Assembly: GCA_025356335.1 (NCBI GenBank)
Contig: JANXUF010000041.1
Coordinates: 1-64,000, forward strand
DNA length: 64,000 bases
Source: Actinomycetes bacterium
Lineage (GTDB): Bacteria; Actinomycetota; Acidimicrobiia; Acidimicrobiales; Ilumatobacteraceae
Direction: 5' to 3'
Shown: in pieces, positions 1-8,655 of the stretch
Position numbering within the stretch: position 1 is the stretch's first letter
Layout: each line of letters opens with the position of its first letter
Program-made: the position numbers and the translations under genes
The notes under the pieces: generated by a model
Databases searched by the model: none
Told to the model about the DNA's origin: nothing
What the model saw: only the letters and a program-made list of their open reading frames with translations

Positions 1-1
1 G

Positions 2-1156
2 ATCTTTCCCGGGATTGCCAGCGGGAAACGGCACGTGAGCGACGTGTCGCGCCTCGCGAACGGCCTCAACGTCGTCGGCTATCACGCCTACGAACTGAGT
101 CTCGGTGATGTCGTTCGGCGAATCACCGAATCGTTGGTCGACGCCGAGATCCCCCATTCGACGATCAATCACAACCGCACCGGAAGCGCGGTAATCGTCT
201 CCGAGTCGCAGTTCACCAACGAAGCCATCTATGCCACCAACCTCGTGGTCGTGAACGCCGACCAGTTCGCGATGCTTGCAGCGGACTACGACTCGACGTT
301 GTTGAACGATCGCAGGACAATCGGGTACTGGTTCTGGGAACTCGAAACAGTGCCGCCGCCGATGGTCGACGCGATCCGTTTCGTGGACGAGATCTGGACC
401 GGCTCGACCTTTGTTGCTCGCGCCTTTGCAGCGGTGACGGACAAGCCGGTCCGATGTGTTCCGATTCCGGTACCACGGCCGCAGCCGAGCGAACGGACCC
501 GTGCATCGTTCGGCTTGCCAGAGAACCGGATGATCTTTCTGATCACGTTCGACCACTTCAGCGTGACGGAGCGCAAGAACCCTTTCTCGGCGATAGCAGC
601 CTTTCGGGAGGCGTTCGCTCCAGACGAAGGTCCAATGCTCATGATCAAGACGCTCAACGGGCATGGGCGCTGGCAGAACCATGAGCGCGTGCTCCTCGCT
701 GCAAGCGGTCGGGCCGACATCGTCGTGATCGACGACCACTTCAGCCGCGGCGATCAGATGGCGTTGCTGGCAGCCGCTGACTGCCTCGTTTCGCTGCATC
801 GCAGCGAAGGGCTCGGCCTGCACTGCGCAGAGGCGATGTGGCTCGGAACCCCGGTGATCGCCACCAGATATTCAGGCAACCTCGACTTCATGGATGACTC
901 CTGCGCGGTGCTGATCGACGCCACCTTGGTCCCGGTGACGAACGGGGAAGGGGTGTATCCGCCAACGGCGATGTGGGCGGAGCCCGATGTCGCCCAAGCG
1001 GCTGGCTGGATGCGCCGTTTCGCTTCCGACCAGACCCTCGTCGAAGGAATCGGCGCAGCGGGCCGCAGGAGAATGATGGCTCAACCCAGCGTCACCGCAA
1101 CGGGCGAGGGGATCGCCAAGGCGGCTGGTCTTATTTCCACGAGAGTCGGAGCGTAA
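2..1156 (+). CDS. Glycosyltransferase, GT4/GT-B type, 5' end outside the window
   Basis: This is a GT-B fold glycosyltransferase that probably transfers a sugar from an activated donor during surface glycan assembly. The C-terminal half has the family 4 donor-site signature HRSEGLGLHCAEAMWLG, with the two glutamates of the EX7E motif, followed by GTPVIATRYSGN. An N-terminal NVVGYHAYELSLGD segment resembles the acceptor domain of such enzymes. The reading frame is open from base 2 without a stop, so the gene may begin before the window; a GTG at 35 would give 373 residues and is the alternative start. It is followed after 3 bases by a coiled-coil gene, suggesting an operon. The donor and acceptor cannot be told from sequence. 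Confidence 0.85.
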   Translation: MFPGIASGKRHVSDVSRLANGLNVVGYHAYELSLGDVVRRITESLVDAEIPHSTINHNRTGSAVIVSESQFTNEAIYATNLVVVNADQFAMLAADYDSTLLNDRRTIGYWFWELETVPPPMVDAIRFVDEIWTGSTFVARAFAAVTDKPVRCVPIPVPRPQPSERTRASFGLPENRMIFLITFDHFSVTERKNPFSAIAAFREAFAPDEGPMLMIKTLNGHGRWQNHERVLLAASGRADIVVIDDHFSRGDQMALLAAADCLVSLHRSEGLGLHCAEAMWLGTPVIATRYSGNLDFMDDSCAVLIDATLVPVTNGEGVYPPTAMWAEPDVAQAAGWMRRFASDQTLVEGIGAAGRRRMMAQPSVTATGEGIAKAAGLISTRVGA

Positions 1157-1159
1157 CCA

Positions 1160-1450
1160 ATGTCAAGTCTCAAGGATCAAGCTGCGCGAATCACTGGGCG
1201 CAGCGAACGAATCACGGCGACCTTCGAGGAAATCGCCGACCGAGATCGCCAGTTGGAAGCGACGCTGGCCGCTTCCAACGCCTCGATAGCGGCGCTGCAA
1301 GGCGAGACGCAGCAGCTGCGTGAGCAGATTGCCCGACTCGATGCTGACAACGCCGCGTTGCGAACGCAGCTTCGAACTGTCGTCGACGATCTCGGCGACA
1401 GGATCGGCGCGATGTCGATGCAGCTGGACCAACGGTCGATTCAGCCGTAG
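1160..1450 (+). CDS. Short coiled-coil protein
   Basis: This 96-residue protein begins 3 bases after the glycosyltransferase stop, so it is probably co-transcribed with it. Residues 15-90 are rich in Ala, Leu, Glu, Gln and Arg with heptad-like spacing of hydrophobic residues (IADRDRQLEATL, LREQIARLDADNAALRTQL), which predicts a long parallel coiled coil. There is no signal peptide or membrane segment. I do not recognise a family. A second short coiled-coil protein is next to another glycosyltransferase at 5938-6225, so both may organise or measure glycosyltransferase complexes; that is inference only. Confidence 0.6.
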   Translation: MSSLKDQAARITGRSERITATFEEIADRDRQLEATLAASNASIAALQGETQQLREQIARLDADNAALRTQLRTVVDDLGDRIGAMSMQLDQRSIQP

Positions 1451-1506
1451 GTCTGCGGCTTGGGCGAAAGCGACCAGCGCCGCTCTCGCCTCCCCGAAAC
1501 GGGTCG

Positions 1507-2532
1507 TCAGCTGGCGAGCGTCCAGCCTGACCAGCCGGAGCCGACGCCCGGGGTCGAGTCGTCTTCGTAGACCTTGCCGTCCGAACCGTAGACCAACAGA
1601 TCCTGAAAGTTCAGTGACCGGTAGTCCAAGAACTCGATGTCGATGAAGCCGGACAGCGTGACCCCGGGGGGTGCGCCGAGCGATGACCAGTCGCTCCAAC
1701 CAGAACCCTGGCCGGGCGTCGAGTAGTTGTGGTAGACGTTGCCGTCGGTGCCGACGTAGTACAACTCCTGATTCCCCAGGAAGTTGAGGCCGACGTTGAC
1801 GTCGCCCTTGCTGGCCACCGTCGGGACCGGGGCAACCGGGTCCCAACCATTCCAGCCGCTTCCCTTACCGGGCGTGGCGAAGTCGTGGTACATCACACCG
1901 TTGGCGCCGATGACGTACAACTCCTGGTTGTTCAGGTAGTTGCGGCCGACATGCACGCCGAACTTAACAGTCGTGCCCGCCGGCGTGCCCAGTGTGTCCC
2001 AGTTGCTCCAACCCGAGCCCTGACCGGGCGTTGCGAACTTGTGGTAGACGTAGCCGTCCTTGCCGACGATGTACAGCTCCTGGTTGTTGAGGAAGTTGCG
2101 GCCGGCCGTGACCTCGCTGTCGCCACCGATGGACGGTTGGGCCAGCGTCGACCAGCCACTCCAACCACTCCCGACACCAGGGGTCGAGTAGTCGTGGTAG
2201 ACGTTGCCGTCGACACCGGTCACGAAGAGCTCGGGGTTGTTGAGATTGTTGATGCCGAACGACACCTGCGCACTGGCGACAGCGACACCGCCGGGCAGTC
2301 CGCCGAGCGTCGACCAATCGGTGAATGCCGATCCGTTCCAGTAGCGGTGGTAGATCTGATTGTCGTTGCCGACACCGAATGCTTCCGGGTTACCCGACGC
2401 ATTCGGGCGGATCGTCCAGGGGGTGTACACCACCGGTGCCGCAGCGCTTGCCGGAGTTGGTGAGGCGGCGAACGCCATTCCGGCAACCAGTGCGCTTGTC
2501 AGCAACGATGCCTTCAGTCCCTTGAATCTCAT
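1507..2532 (-). CDS. Secreted lectin-like repeat (beta-propeller) protein
   Basis: The protein is 341 residues. It starts with a signal peptide (MRFKGLKASLLTSALVAGMAF, cleavage probably after SASA-type ...ASAA). The mature part is made of about six imperfect repeats of 45-48 residues, each with a GW..W..LG segment and an NQELYxxGxDGxVYH segment followed by a short STPG or ATPG GSGW turn. This pattern resembles PLL/tachylectin-like beta-propellers, which bind glycans, so an extracellular sugar-binding role is likely. The ATG at 2532 is chosen because it opens the signal peptide and has GAAGG upstream; a longer frame up to 2664 has no such support. It lies in a glycosyltransferase region on the opposite strand. 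Confidence 0.75.
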   Translation of the reverse strand: MRFKGLKASLLTSALVAGMAFAASPTPASAAAPVVYTPWTIRPNASGNPEAFGVGNDNQIYHRYWNGSAFTDWSTLGGLPGGVAVASAQVSFGINNLNNPELFVTGVDGNVYHDYSTPGVGSGWSGWSTLAQPSIGGDSEVTAGRNFLNNQELYIVGKDGYVYHKFATPGQGSGWSNWDTLGTPAGTTVKFGVHVGRNYLNNQELYVIGANGVMYHDFATPGKGSGWNGWDPVAPVPTVASKGDVNVGLNFLGNQELYYVGTDGNVYHNYSTPGQGSGWSDWSSLGAPPGVTLSGFIDIEFLDYRSLNFQDLLVYGSDGKVYEDDSTPGVGSGWSGWTLAS

Positions 2533-2790
2533 GTGACCTTCCGTACTCCTCGCCCGTCGGATAACGGGTGGCTCCTGGTTCGAAATTCCTTTGCCCATGC
2601 GTCGGCTCCGCAGCAGACGATCGTACAACGACGCTGATCGCATCTGGACGATGACGCAGCGCATTCATCTCTGAAAAGACTAGGTTCTCTGACCGGCCAA
2701 ACGCTACAGCTCTGCGTCATAAATGTCAATTACGTTACGGTTGCTCACGGACGGGGGTGGATGGTCCCTCGGCCTCGTGAGCGCCGACAC

Positions 2791-2796
2791 TAGGCT
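2791..2796 (+). promoter_or_regulatory. Putative -10 box of a leaderless transcript
   Basis: TAGGCT lies 8 bases before the GTG at 2805, with no Shine-Dalgarno sequence between them. This spacing puts the transcription start at or next to the start codon. The same layout (TAGTCT, 8 bases, GTG) is seen before ugd. No convincing -35 box is visible. Confidence 0.45.
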
Positions 2797-2804
2797 CGCC
2801 CACC

Positions 2805-3587
2805 GTGTCGAACTCCAGTGCTCAGGAGCACTTCCCCGCTCAACCGGTGCTTTCGGTCGTGATGCCCGCATACAACGAGGCTGCAACGATCGAGGCGATC
2901 GTCACGCTGGTACTCGCCTCGCCGTTCACCGCCGAGCTGATCATCATTGACGACGCGTCAACTGATCGCACGGCCGAACTGGTGACGGCGATGAGCGACC
3001 CACGGATCCGCCTCCTACGCCAAGAGGTCAACCAGGGCAAAGGGGCCGCCATCCGCAGGGGGTTCGCCGCAGCGACGCAGCAGTTCGTCATCGTCCAGGA
3101 CGCAGACATGGAGTACGACCCTGCCGACTATGCGCAGGTCGTCACCCCCTTGCTGTCAGGCAAGGCCGATGTGGTCTTCGGCTCGCGCTTCCTCACCGGT
3201 GAAGCCCACCGGGTGCTCTACTACTGGCACTCCGTCGGTAACCGCTTCCTGACGCTCGCCTCGAACATGTTCACCAACCTCAACCTCACCGACATGGAGA
3301 CGTGCTACAAGGCGTTCCGTCGGGAGGTGCTGCAGTCGTTCGAACTCGAGGAGTCGAGATTCGGTATCGAGCCGGAGATCACTGCCAAGATCGCCAGGGG
3401 AAACTGGCGGATCTACGAAGTCGGTATCTCCTACTCCGGGCGCACCTACGCAGAAGGCAAGAAGATCGGATGGCGCGACGGCGTACGGGCGCTGTTCTGC
3501 ATCCTCGTCTACTCCTCGATCGGGCCGAAACTCCGAATCAAGCGGGCGGAGCCCGTCGTGCGCTGGATAACGAAATCACGCGCCTGA
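2805..3587 (+). CDS. Glycosyltransferase family 2, dolichyl/polyprenyl-phosphate sugar synthase type
   Basis: This 260-residue GT-A enzyme begins with SVVMPAYNEAATIEAIV and has the DDASTD loop near residue 50, NQGKGAAIRRG, and the metal-binding DADMEYDP. These are typical of DPM1-like enzymes that transfer a sugar from a nucleotide donor to a polyprenyl phosphate on the inner face of the membrane. There are no transmembrane helices, so it is probably a soluble or peripheral form. The GTG start follows a -10-like TAGGCT by 8 bases. Its last 50 bases overlap, tail to tail, the end of the YfhO-like gene on the other strand. Confidence 0.85.
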   Translation: MSNSSAQEHFPAQPVLSVVMPAYNEAATIEAIVTLVLASPFTAELIIIDDASTDRTAELVTAMSDPRIRLLRQEVNQGKGAAIRRGFAAATQQFVIVQDADMEYDPADYAQVVTPLLSGKADVVFGSRFLTGEAHRVLYYWHSVGNRFLTLASNMFTNLNLTDMETCYKAFRREVLQSFELEESRFGIEPEITAKIARGNWRIYEVGISYSGRTYAEGKKIGWRDGVRALFCILVYSSIGPKLRIKRAEPVVRWITKSRA

Positions 3588-5847
3588 CCCCCCTGAACCG
3601 CTGACGAACGGATTCGAGGTGCGTGCCGACCAGCAGCAGGACGGCGACGAAACAGGCAATCCACGCCAGGCGGATGCGCGGCGGTTGGAAGTCGAAAGTC
3701 ACCGTGCTCGTGCCGGCAGGGAGCGCAACCCCCTGGAATGTCTCTCGGATCGTCGTCACGGCGACGTCGTTGCCGTTGACCTCGGCGGTCCAGCCGGGCA
3801 TCGAGAGTTCCAAGCGGGTCAATGTCGACGCCTTCGGGCAATCGGCTGACACCTCGGAGCGGTCGCTGTAGGTCAACGTGCAGGAATCGGACGAGAAGTA
3901 GGTCTGCACACCCGAGAGTTCGAAGATGTCCGTGGTTGGGCTGGTGAACACCTTGTGCAGCCCGAATTCGCCGGCGTCCGCAACCGGCACCGAGTCCCTG
4001 GCGACCAGCAGGTAGCGGACACCGGCTGCTGTGTAACCGGTGATGTTCGCATAGAACTGATGCAGGCTGTCCGGCAGGTTGGCGGCGGGGGAGTACGTGC
4101 CGGTGAAGTTCGACGGATCAGCGTTCTGACTGAGGTTGGCGGCGACGTAGGCGTCCCACCGTTTCGGCGTCGGCAGATCGTTGACGTTCAACTGCGCGAG
4201 TCCGAGGTAGCTGCCGTAGTTCGGGGCGATCGGGCCGAGTGAATAGAACCGTTGCGTGCCGAGGTTGGCGTGCAGGAAGAGGATCGGCTGTTGGTCGAGG
4301 GCGATGTTGCGGGCCGCCGACATCTGCGGCAGTGCGAAGAGCACGATCGCCTCGAACACGACCACCCCTGCGGCGATGAACCGCGTCGCGGTTGTGCGTG
4401 GCGCGAGGGCGATGCAGGCCAACAGGACGACAGCGATCAACGAAGCGCCGACGATCGAAATGAGGGAGATCACGTGACGATCAGCGAGGTCGGTCACCAC
4501 CCGTACAGCGGTGCGTGCCTGCAGGCCGGCGGCCATCAAGAGGACGATGCTGACACCAGCAGCGATGCCGAGATCACGCCATCGACGATCCCCCCGGCAG
4601 ATCCTGTCGAGGCCGAACGCCGCAAGGATGACGGTGGCGAAGGCCAACGCCGGCGGCGAATAGCGAAAGAAGGCCGTCCGATCGATTCCCGGCACCGTGT
4701 TCCAGAGCGTGATCAACAGATGGATGATTCCGAAGACTCTGGCGAGAATCGCCAGCGCGAACAGCGCCAGCACCACCTTCGCCCGCCGAAAGCGCCGTTC
4801 GAGTACGCCGTACAGCGCCAGCACGACGATGCCGGTACCCAGATAGCCGCCGACGCTCGACCAGAATTCGCCTGCTGAGCCATTGAGCGATCCCAAGACC
4901 GGTCCCGATGCGTATGGCATCAGCACCGTGAAGAGGTAGCCGGACTGCAGAGACGACTCGGCGAAACCACCCGCATGGCCACCGACGTTTGCCTGTCCGA
5001 GAAAATCGGCGAAGGCGATCAATGCCGGCGCAGCGAGCATCGCCCCGAGGATCGCCCCGGCGCCGAGCTTGCGCAGCAGCGCCAGACGTTGGTTGCGTGG
5101 AAGATCGAACAGTCGGATGACACTCCACAGGGCAACGAGGAGGGCGTCGATATAGGCGATTTCCGGGAAGCCGGCGACGAGCGACAGCCCGAGACCGATG
5201 GCGATCAAACCGAAACCGGCCGGATCACCGTGTTTCGCTCGCTCGACCGCCCGCTCGACGCCGAGCAGCACGACCGGTAGAAAAGCGATCGGCGCGAACA
5301 CGGCGTTCGTCAGCCAGGCGTGGGTGCCGTTGAGCGCGAACAGCAACGCGCACGCCGTCGCTGCGACCATGTGGATCTTGAGTCGCCGGAGGAACAGGAG
5401 TGTGGCGATACCGGCGATCATCTCCAGCAGCACGTGCTCGAACAGCAGGCCGCGGTGAAACGCCATCAGCACGACGAACGGTGAGAACGCACCGGACTGC
5501 ATCTCGCCGGCGAGTGGCGTACCCAGGCCTTCGTTGGAGTTCCAGTACGGGACGTCGCCGTGCAGCCATGATCGCAGCGCCGCTTTACCGAGCGCCTCGG
5601 CGGTGAAGCCGTCGTTCGGGTCGATGGTGTAGAAGCCGCGCATCCACGTGTCTGGGGTATTCGTCTGCAGATGGATGCGGTTCTCGAACGGTGTGTTGTC
5701 GACGACCTTCGACAACGGAAGCACGTTGGCGAGCAGCACGCCGATGATGACGAGGACGACGTACGGTGCCGACGGACGCTTCGTCACCCGGCGGATCAGC
5801 GAGGGCCTCTTGATCGTTTCCGTCGGCGAATCCATCTGCTGGCGCAC
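3538..5847 (-). CDS. YfhO-like multi-pass membrane protein
   Basis: This 769-residue protein has about a dozen hydrophobic helices followed by a C-terminal extracytoplasmic domain (about residues 540-735) and one last helix (WIACFVAVLLLVGTHL). A large exposed loop after helix 1 carries the FYTIDPNDGFTAEALGK and DVPYWNSNEGLGTPL segments, as in YfhO/GT-C-like proteins that glycosylate surface polymers such as lipoteichoic acid in Bacillus and Listeria. By family it probably uses a lipid-linked sugar on the outer face of the membrane. The 3' end overlaps the convergent GT2 gene by 50 bases. The first Met (5847) or the fifth (5835) could be the start. Confidence 0.75.
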   Translation of the reverse strand: MRQQMDSPTETIKRPSLIRRVTKRPSAPYVVLVIIGVLLANVLPLSKVVDNTPFENRIHLQTNTPDTWMRGFYTIDPNDGFTAEALGKAALRSWLHGDVPYWNSNEGLGTPLAGEMQSGAFSPFVVLMAFHRGLLFEHVLLEMIAGIATLLFLRRLKIHMVAATACALLFALNGTHAWLTNAVFAPIAFLPVVLLGVERAVERAKHGDPAGFGLIAIGLGLSLVAGFPEIAYIDALLVALWSVIRLFDLPRNQRLALLRKLGAGAILGAMLAAPALIAFADFLGQANVGGHAGGFAESSLQSGYLFTVLMPYASGPVLGSLNGSAGEFWSSVGGYLGTGIVVLALYGVLERRFRRAKVVLALFALAILARVFGIIHLLITLWNTVPGIDRTAFFRYSPPALAFATVILAAFGLDRICRGDRRWRDLGIAAGVSIVLLMAAGLQARTAVRVVTDLADRHVISLISIVGASLIAVVLLACIALAPRTTATRFIAAGVVVFEAIVLFALPQMSAARNIALDQQPILFLHANLGTQRFYSLGPIAPNYGSYLGLAQLNVNDLPTPKRWDAYVAANLSQNADPSNFTGTYSPAANLPDSLHQFYANITGYTAAGVRYLLVARDSVPVADAGEFGLHKVFTSPTTDIFELSGVQTYFSSDSCTLTYSDRSEVSADCPKASTLTRLELSMPGWTAEVNGNDVAVTTIRETFQGVALPAGTSTVTFDFQPPRIRLAWIACFVAVLLLVGTHLESVRQRFRGVRRVISLSSARRAPPA

Positions 5848-5937
5848 GATAGTCGCCAGCTACTGGCGCACCTGAGATACCCGCATCGCTGTGTCGGGCA
5901 CCCGCCCGCCGACCGGTTGCTGGATAGGCTCGCGCAG

Positions 5938-6225
5938 ATGCCGATGGAGCCAGACGCCGAGCGCGATGACCTCGTGGCACAGATCGCCGAGCTGCGAAAG
6001 GAAACTGATCGGCTGCGCGCGGACGCCGTCTCGATGAAGGCAGCAACGGTCTCCGCAGAACAGCGACTCGGTGAATCGCTCGCCACGCTCAAGCGGCTCG
6101 AGGCCGAACTCGCTCACTCGTATCGCAATACCGTGCTGGTCTACAAGAAGGTGCTACGACCGATCTATCTCTGCTTTCGCTGGATCCCGGGCGTCCGCCA
6201 AATCGCTGCTCACGTCAAGCGATAG
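5938..6225 (+). CDS. Short coiled-coil protein with basic hydrophobic C-terminus
   Basis: The predicted protein has 95 residues. Residues 8-60 form a heptad-rich coiled coil (LVAQIAELRKETDRLRAD, EQRLGESLATLKRLEAEL). A Tyr/Lys-rich amphipathic tail follows (YKKVLRPIYLCFRWIPGVRQIA) that could sit on the membrane. The ATG at 5938 is chosen because upstream sequence in the frame overlaps the divergent YfhO-like gene. The stop is 2 bases from the GTG of the next glycosyltransferase, so the two are likely translated together. No family is recognised; a scaffold or chain-length role beside the glycosyltransferase is inference. Confidence 0.6.
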   Translation: MPMEPDAERDDLVAQIAELRKETDRLRADAVSMKAATVSAEQRLGESLATLKRLEAELAHSYRNTVLVYKKVLRPIYLCFRWIPGVRQIAAHVKR

Positions 6226-6227
6226 TC

Positions 6228-7823
6228 GTGCGCTTCAGTCTGCTCGTGCACGTCGCTCCCGACACGAATCTCGTGCTCTTCGGCGACTTGATCCGCTCGG
6301 TCAGCGAGCAACGGTTTTCCTCGTGGGAGCTCGTCCTGGCGATGGACGCCCGCATGCGTGCCAGGTTGCCGCCGTCCGCGCAGCGAACGCTGCGTGATCA
6401 CCGCTTCCACGTCGTTGCGGTCGATTCGGCTGCGTCGTACGCGGGCGCCCTGCAGGCCGCCTACGAGTCGAGCTCCGGCGAATTCGTCGGCATCATCGAC
6501 CCGGAGGACCTCCTCGCTCGGACCGCGCTGTCGAGCATCGAGCAGGCGATTTCGGTCGATCCTGCCGCCGACTGCTGGTACACCGACGAGGACTTCGTGG
6601 ACGGCACCGGGGTCTACTACCGGGCGTTCTACAAGCCGGACTGGTCACCGGAGCGGTTGCGTTCTCAGCCGTACGTCGGCAGCCTCCTCGTCTCCCGCCG
6701 CACCATCCTTGAAGACGTGGCAGGAGCAATCAACGGTGACGGTCCGTTCAGCGGCCTCGAACCCGGTGCAGAGGCTTACGACCTGACCCTTCAGGTCACC
6801 GAGCGGGCATCGCGAATCGGACACGTTCCACGGGCGCTCTACCATCGTCGCTGCGCCGCCGGGGGTGAGCTTGCAGCGCCGAATGACGATGCAGGCGAAC
6901 GGGCGCTCGACGCCCACCTGCGCCGCATGGCGATCACCGCTGAGATCGTCACCGACTACAACACCCATACGCACCGGGTGGTGCGGGCACTCGACGGTGC
7001 TCCACTGATCAGTCTGATCATCCCGACGCGCGGCTCGACCGGCCACGTGTGGGGAACGGACCGGGTGTTCGTGACCGAAGCGGTCCGCTCCGTCGTCGAT
7101 CGCTGCACCTATCGCAACTTCGAGTTGGTCGTCGTCTTCGACGACGACACCCCGACCACGGTCCTCGACGAACTGACGTCGATCGGCGGTGACCAGCTGC
7201 GCCTCGTGCCGTTCCACAGACCATTCAACTTCTCGGAGAAGATCAACGTCGGGCGAGCCAACGCCGCGGGATCGTTGCTGTTGTTGTTCAACGACGACAT
7301 CGAAGTCATCGCCCCCGATTTTCTCGAGACGATGGCGGCGTTGGCAATGGAGCCGGACGTCGGGGCCGTCGGCGCCAAGCTGCTGCTCGCGGATGGTCGC
7401 CTGCAGCATGGCGGCCACGTCTATTGCGGCGAGCCCCATCACATCCTATGGGGACGCTGGCGCGACGATCCCGGCCCGTTCGCACTGATGGCGGTGCAGC
7501 GCGAGTGCATCGGTGTGACGGCAGCCTGCCTGATGACCCGCGCCGAGGTGTTCGATGGCCTCGGAGGATTTCCGACGGTCTTTCCGATCGACTTCAACGA
7601 TGTCGACTTCGCCCTCAAGTTGCGCCAACGTGGCTTCCACAGTATCTGGGCCCCGGCCGCCGAGCTGTATCACTTCGAGACGCAGACACGGGAAAAGGTG
7701 TCCAAGCCGGCTGATGTCGCCATGATGTACGACCTGTGGCAGCACGAATTGGACCATGATCCGTATTTCAACCCCAACCTCGCTCCGCATCGCGACGACT
7801 GGGTCGAGATCGGCTTGCGATGA
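6228..7823 (+). CDS. Glycosyltransferase family 2, two-module
   Basis: This 531-residue protein has a degenerate N-terminal GT-A-like module (residues 1-190, with SLLVHVAPD and SSGEFVGIIDPEDLL) and a complete GT2 domain from about residue 260 (LISLIIPTRG, VVFDDDTPT, NFSEKINVGRANAAG, and the DXD-like LLFNDDIEV). The same arrangement is found in large GT2 enzymes of O-antigen and rhamnan gene clusters. It probably adds sugars to a cytoplasmic glycan intermediate. GTG is the start, and the stop overlaps the ATG of the downstream hydrolase (ATGA). Donor specificity is unknown. Confidence 0.85.
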   Translation: MRFSLLVHVAPDTNLVLFGDLIRSVSEQRFSSWELVLAMDARMRARLPPSAQRTLRDHRFHVVAVDSAASYAGALQAAYESSSGEFVGIIDPEDLLARTALSSIEQAISVDPAADCWYTDEDFVDGTGVYYRAFYKPDWSPERLRSQPYVGSLLVSRRTILEDVAGAINGDGPFSGLEPGAEAYDLTLQVTERASRIGHVPRALYHRRCAAGGELAAPNDDAGERALDAHLRRMAITAEIVTDYNTHTHRVVRALDGAPLISLIIPTRGSTGHVWGTDRVFVTEAVRSVVDRCTYRNFELVVVFDDDTPTTVLDELTSIGGDQLRLVPFHRPFNFSEKINVGRANAAGSLLLLFNDDIEVIAPDFLETMAALAMEPDVGAVGAKLLLADGRLQHGGHVYCGEPHHILWGRWRDDPGPFALMAVQRECIGVTAACLMTRAEVFDGLGGFPTVFPIDFNDVDFALKLRQRGFHSIWAPAAELYHFETQTREKVSKPADVAMMYDLWQHELDHDPYFNPNLAPHRDDWVEIGLR

Positions 7824-8593
7824 GTAGCGATCCGACGATGAACAGCGAATTCACCTCAGGTGGATTGAAACTGCGCAGCTACGTCGCCACGCCCCCGGGT
7901 CGCCATGACTCGCTGCCCGGCCTGATCCTCTGTCACGGTTTCCCCGTTGGTCCGCTCGACGCTCGACTGTCTGCCGGCACCTTCCCGCAGCTGATCGATC
8001 GCATCGCCCACGAACTGCAGTGGTCGGCGATGACCTTCACGTTCCGTGGATGCGGCCAGAGCGAAGGAGATTTTTCCCTACAGGGCTGGGTCGACGACCT
8101 GCGGGCGGCGATCGACCATCTGATTGCGACAACCTCGCCGAACGGTATCTGGCTCGTCGGGACGCATACCGGCGGGTCGCTGGCGACGTGCGTCGGTGCA
8201 GGTGATCGGCGCGTACGCGGCGTCGCTCTGCTCGGCGCCAGAGCCGATTTCGACGACTGGGCGAACCAACCGCGCCGTCTGTTGGAATACGCGCGTGAAC
8301 TCGGTGCCGTCCGGACCCGCGGCTTTCCGGCGAACCTCGACGAATGGTCACGAGAATTCCATCGATTCCGTCCAGCGGAGGCGGCCCAGCGGTTCGCGCC
8401 GCGCCCGATGCTCGTACTGCACGGGGACGACGACGAGTCGGTTCCCGTTTCCGATGCCAGGCGACTGGCACAGGCTCACGGCTCAGCAGAGCTCCGCATC
8501 ATCGGCGGGGCAGGTCACCGATTGCGCCATGACCCACGTGCGGTTTCGATCCTCCTCGGCTGGCTCGAACGCCAACAGAGCGCCGTACGGTGA
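7820..8593 (+). CDS. Alpha/beta-hydrolase fold protein with altered nucleophile elbow
   Basis: The fold is clear in 257 residues: HGFPVG oxyanion region at 39-44, FRGCGQSEGDF at 75-85, and a late LVLHGDDDESVP (acid) and GGAGHRLRHD (His). The nucleophile elbow, normally GXSXG, reads G-T-H-T-G-G at residues 114-119, so histidine is at the serine position (codon CAT, flanked by GGG ACG and ACC GGC). The protein may therefore be non-catalytic or use different chemistry. It overlaps the upstream glycosyltransferase by 4 bases, which implies translational coupling and a role in the glycan pathway. Confidence 0.75.
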   Translation: MSSDPTMNSEFTSGGLKLRSYVATPPGRHDSLPGLILCHGFPVGPLDARLSAGTFPQLIDRIAHELQWSAMTFTFRGCGQSEGDFSLQGWVDDLRAAIDHLIATTSPNGIWLVGTHTGGSLATCVGAGDRRVRGVALLGARADFDDWANQPRRLLEYARELGAVRTRGFPANLDEWSREFHRFRPAEAAQRFAPRPMLVLHGDDDESVPVSDARRLAQAHGSAELRIIGGAGHRLRHDPRAVSILLGWLERQQSAVR

Positions 8594-8655
8594 CCGGACG
8601 GTTCCGACACTCTGCGCCGTAGAATCCCGCCCCTCGTCTGAGGAAAGGTTCATCA

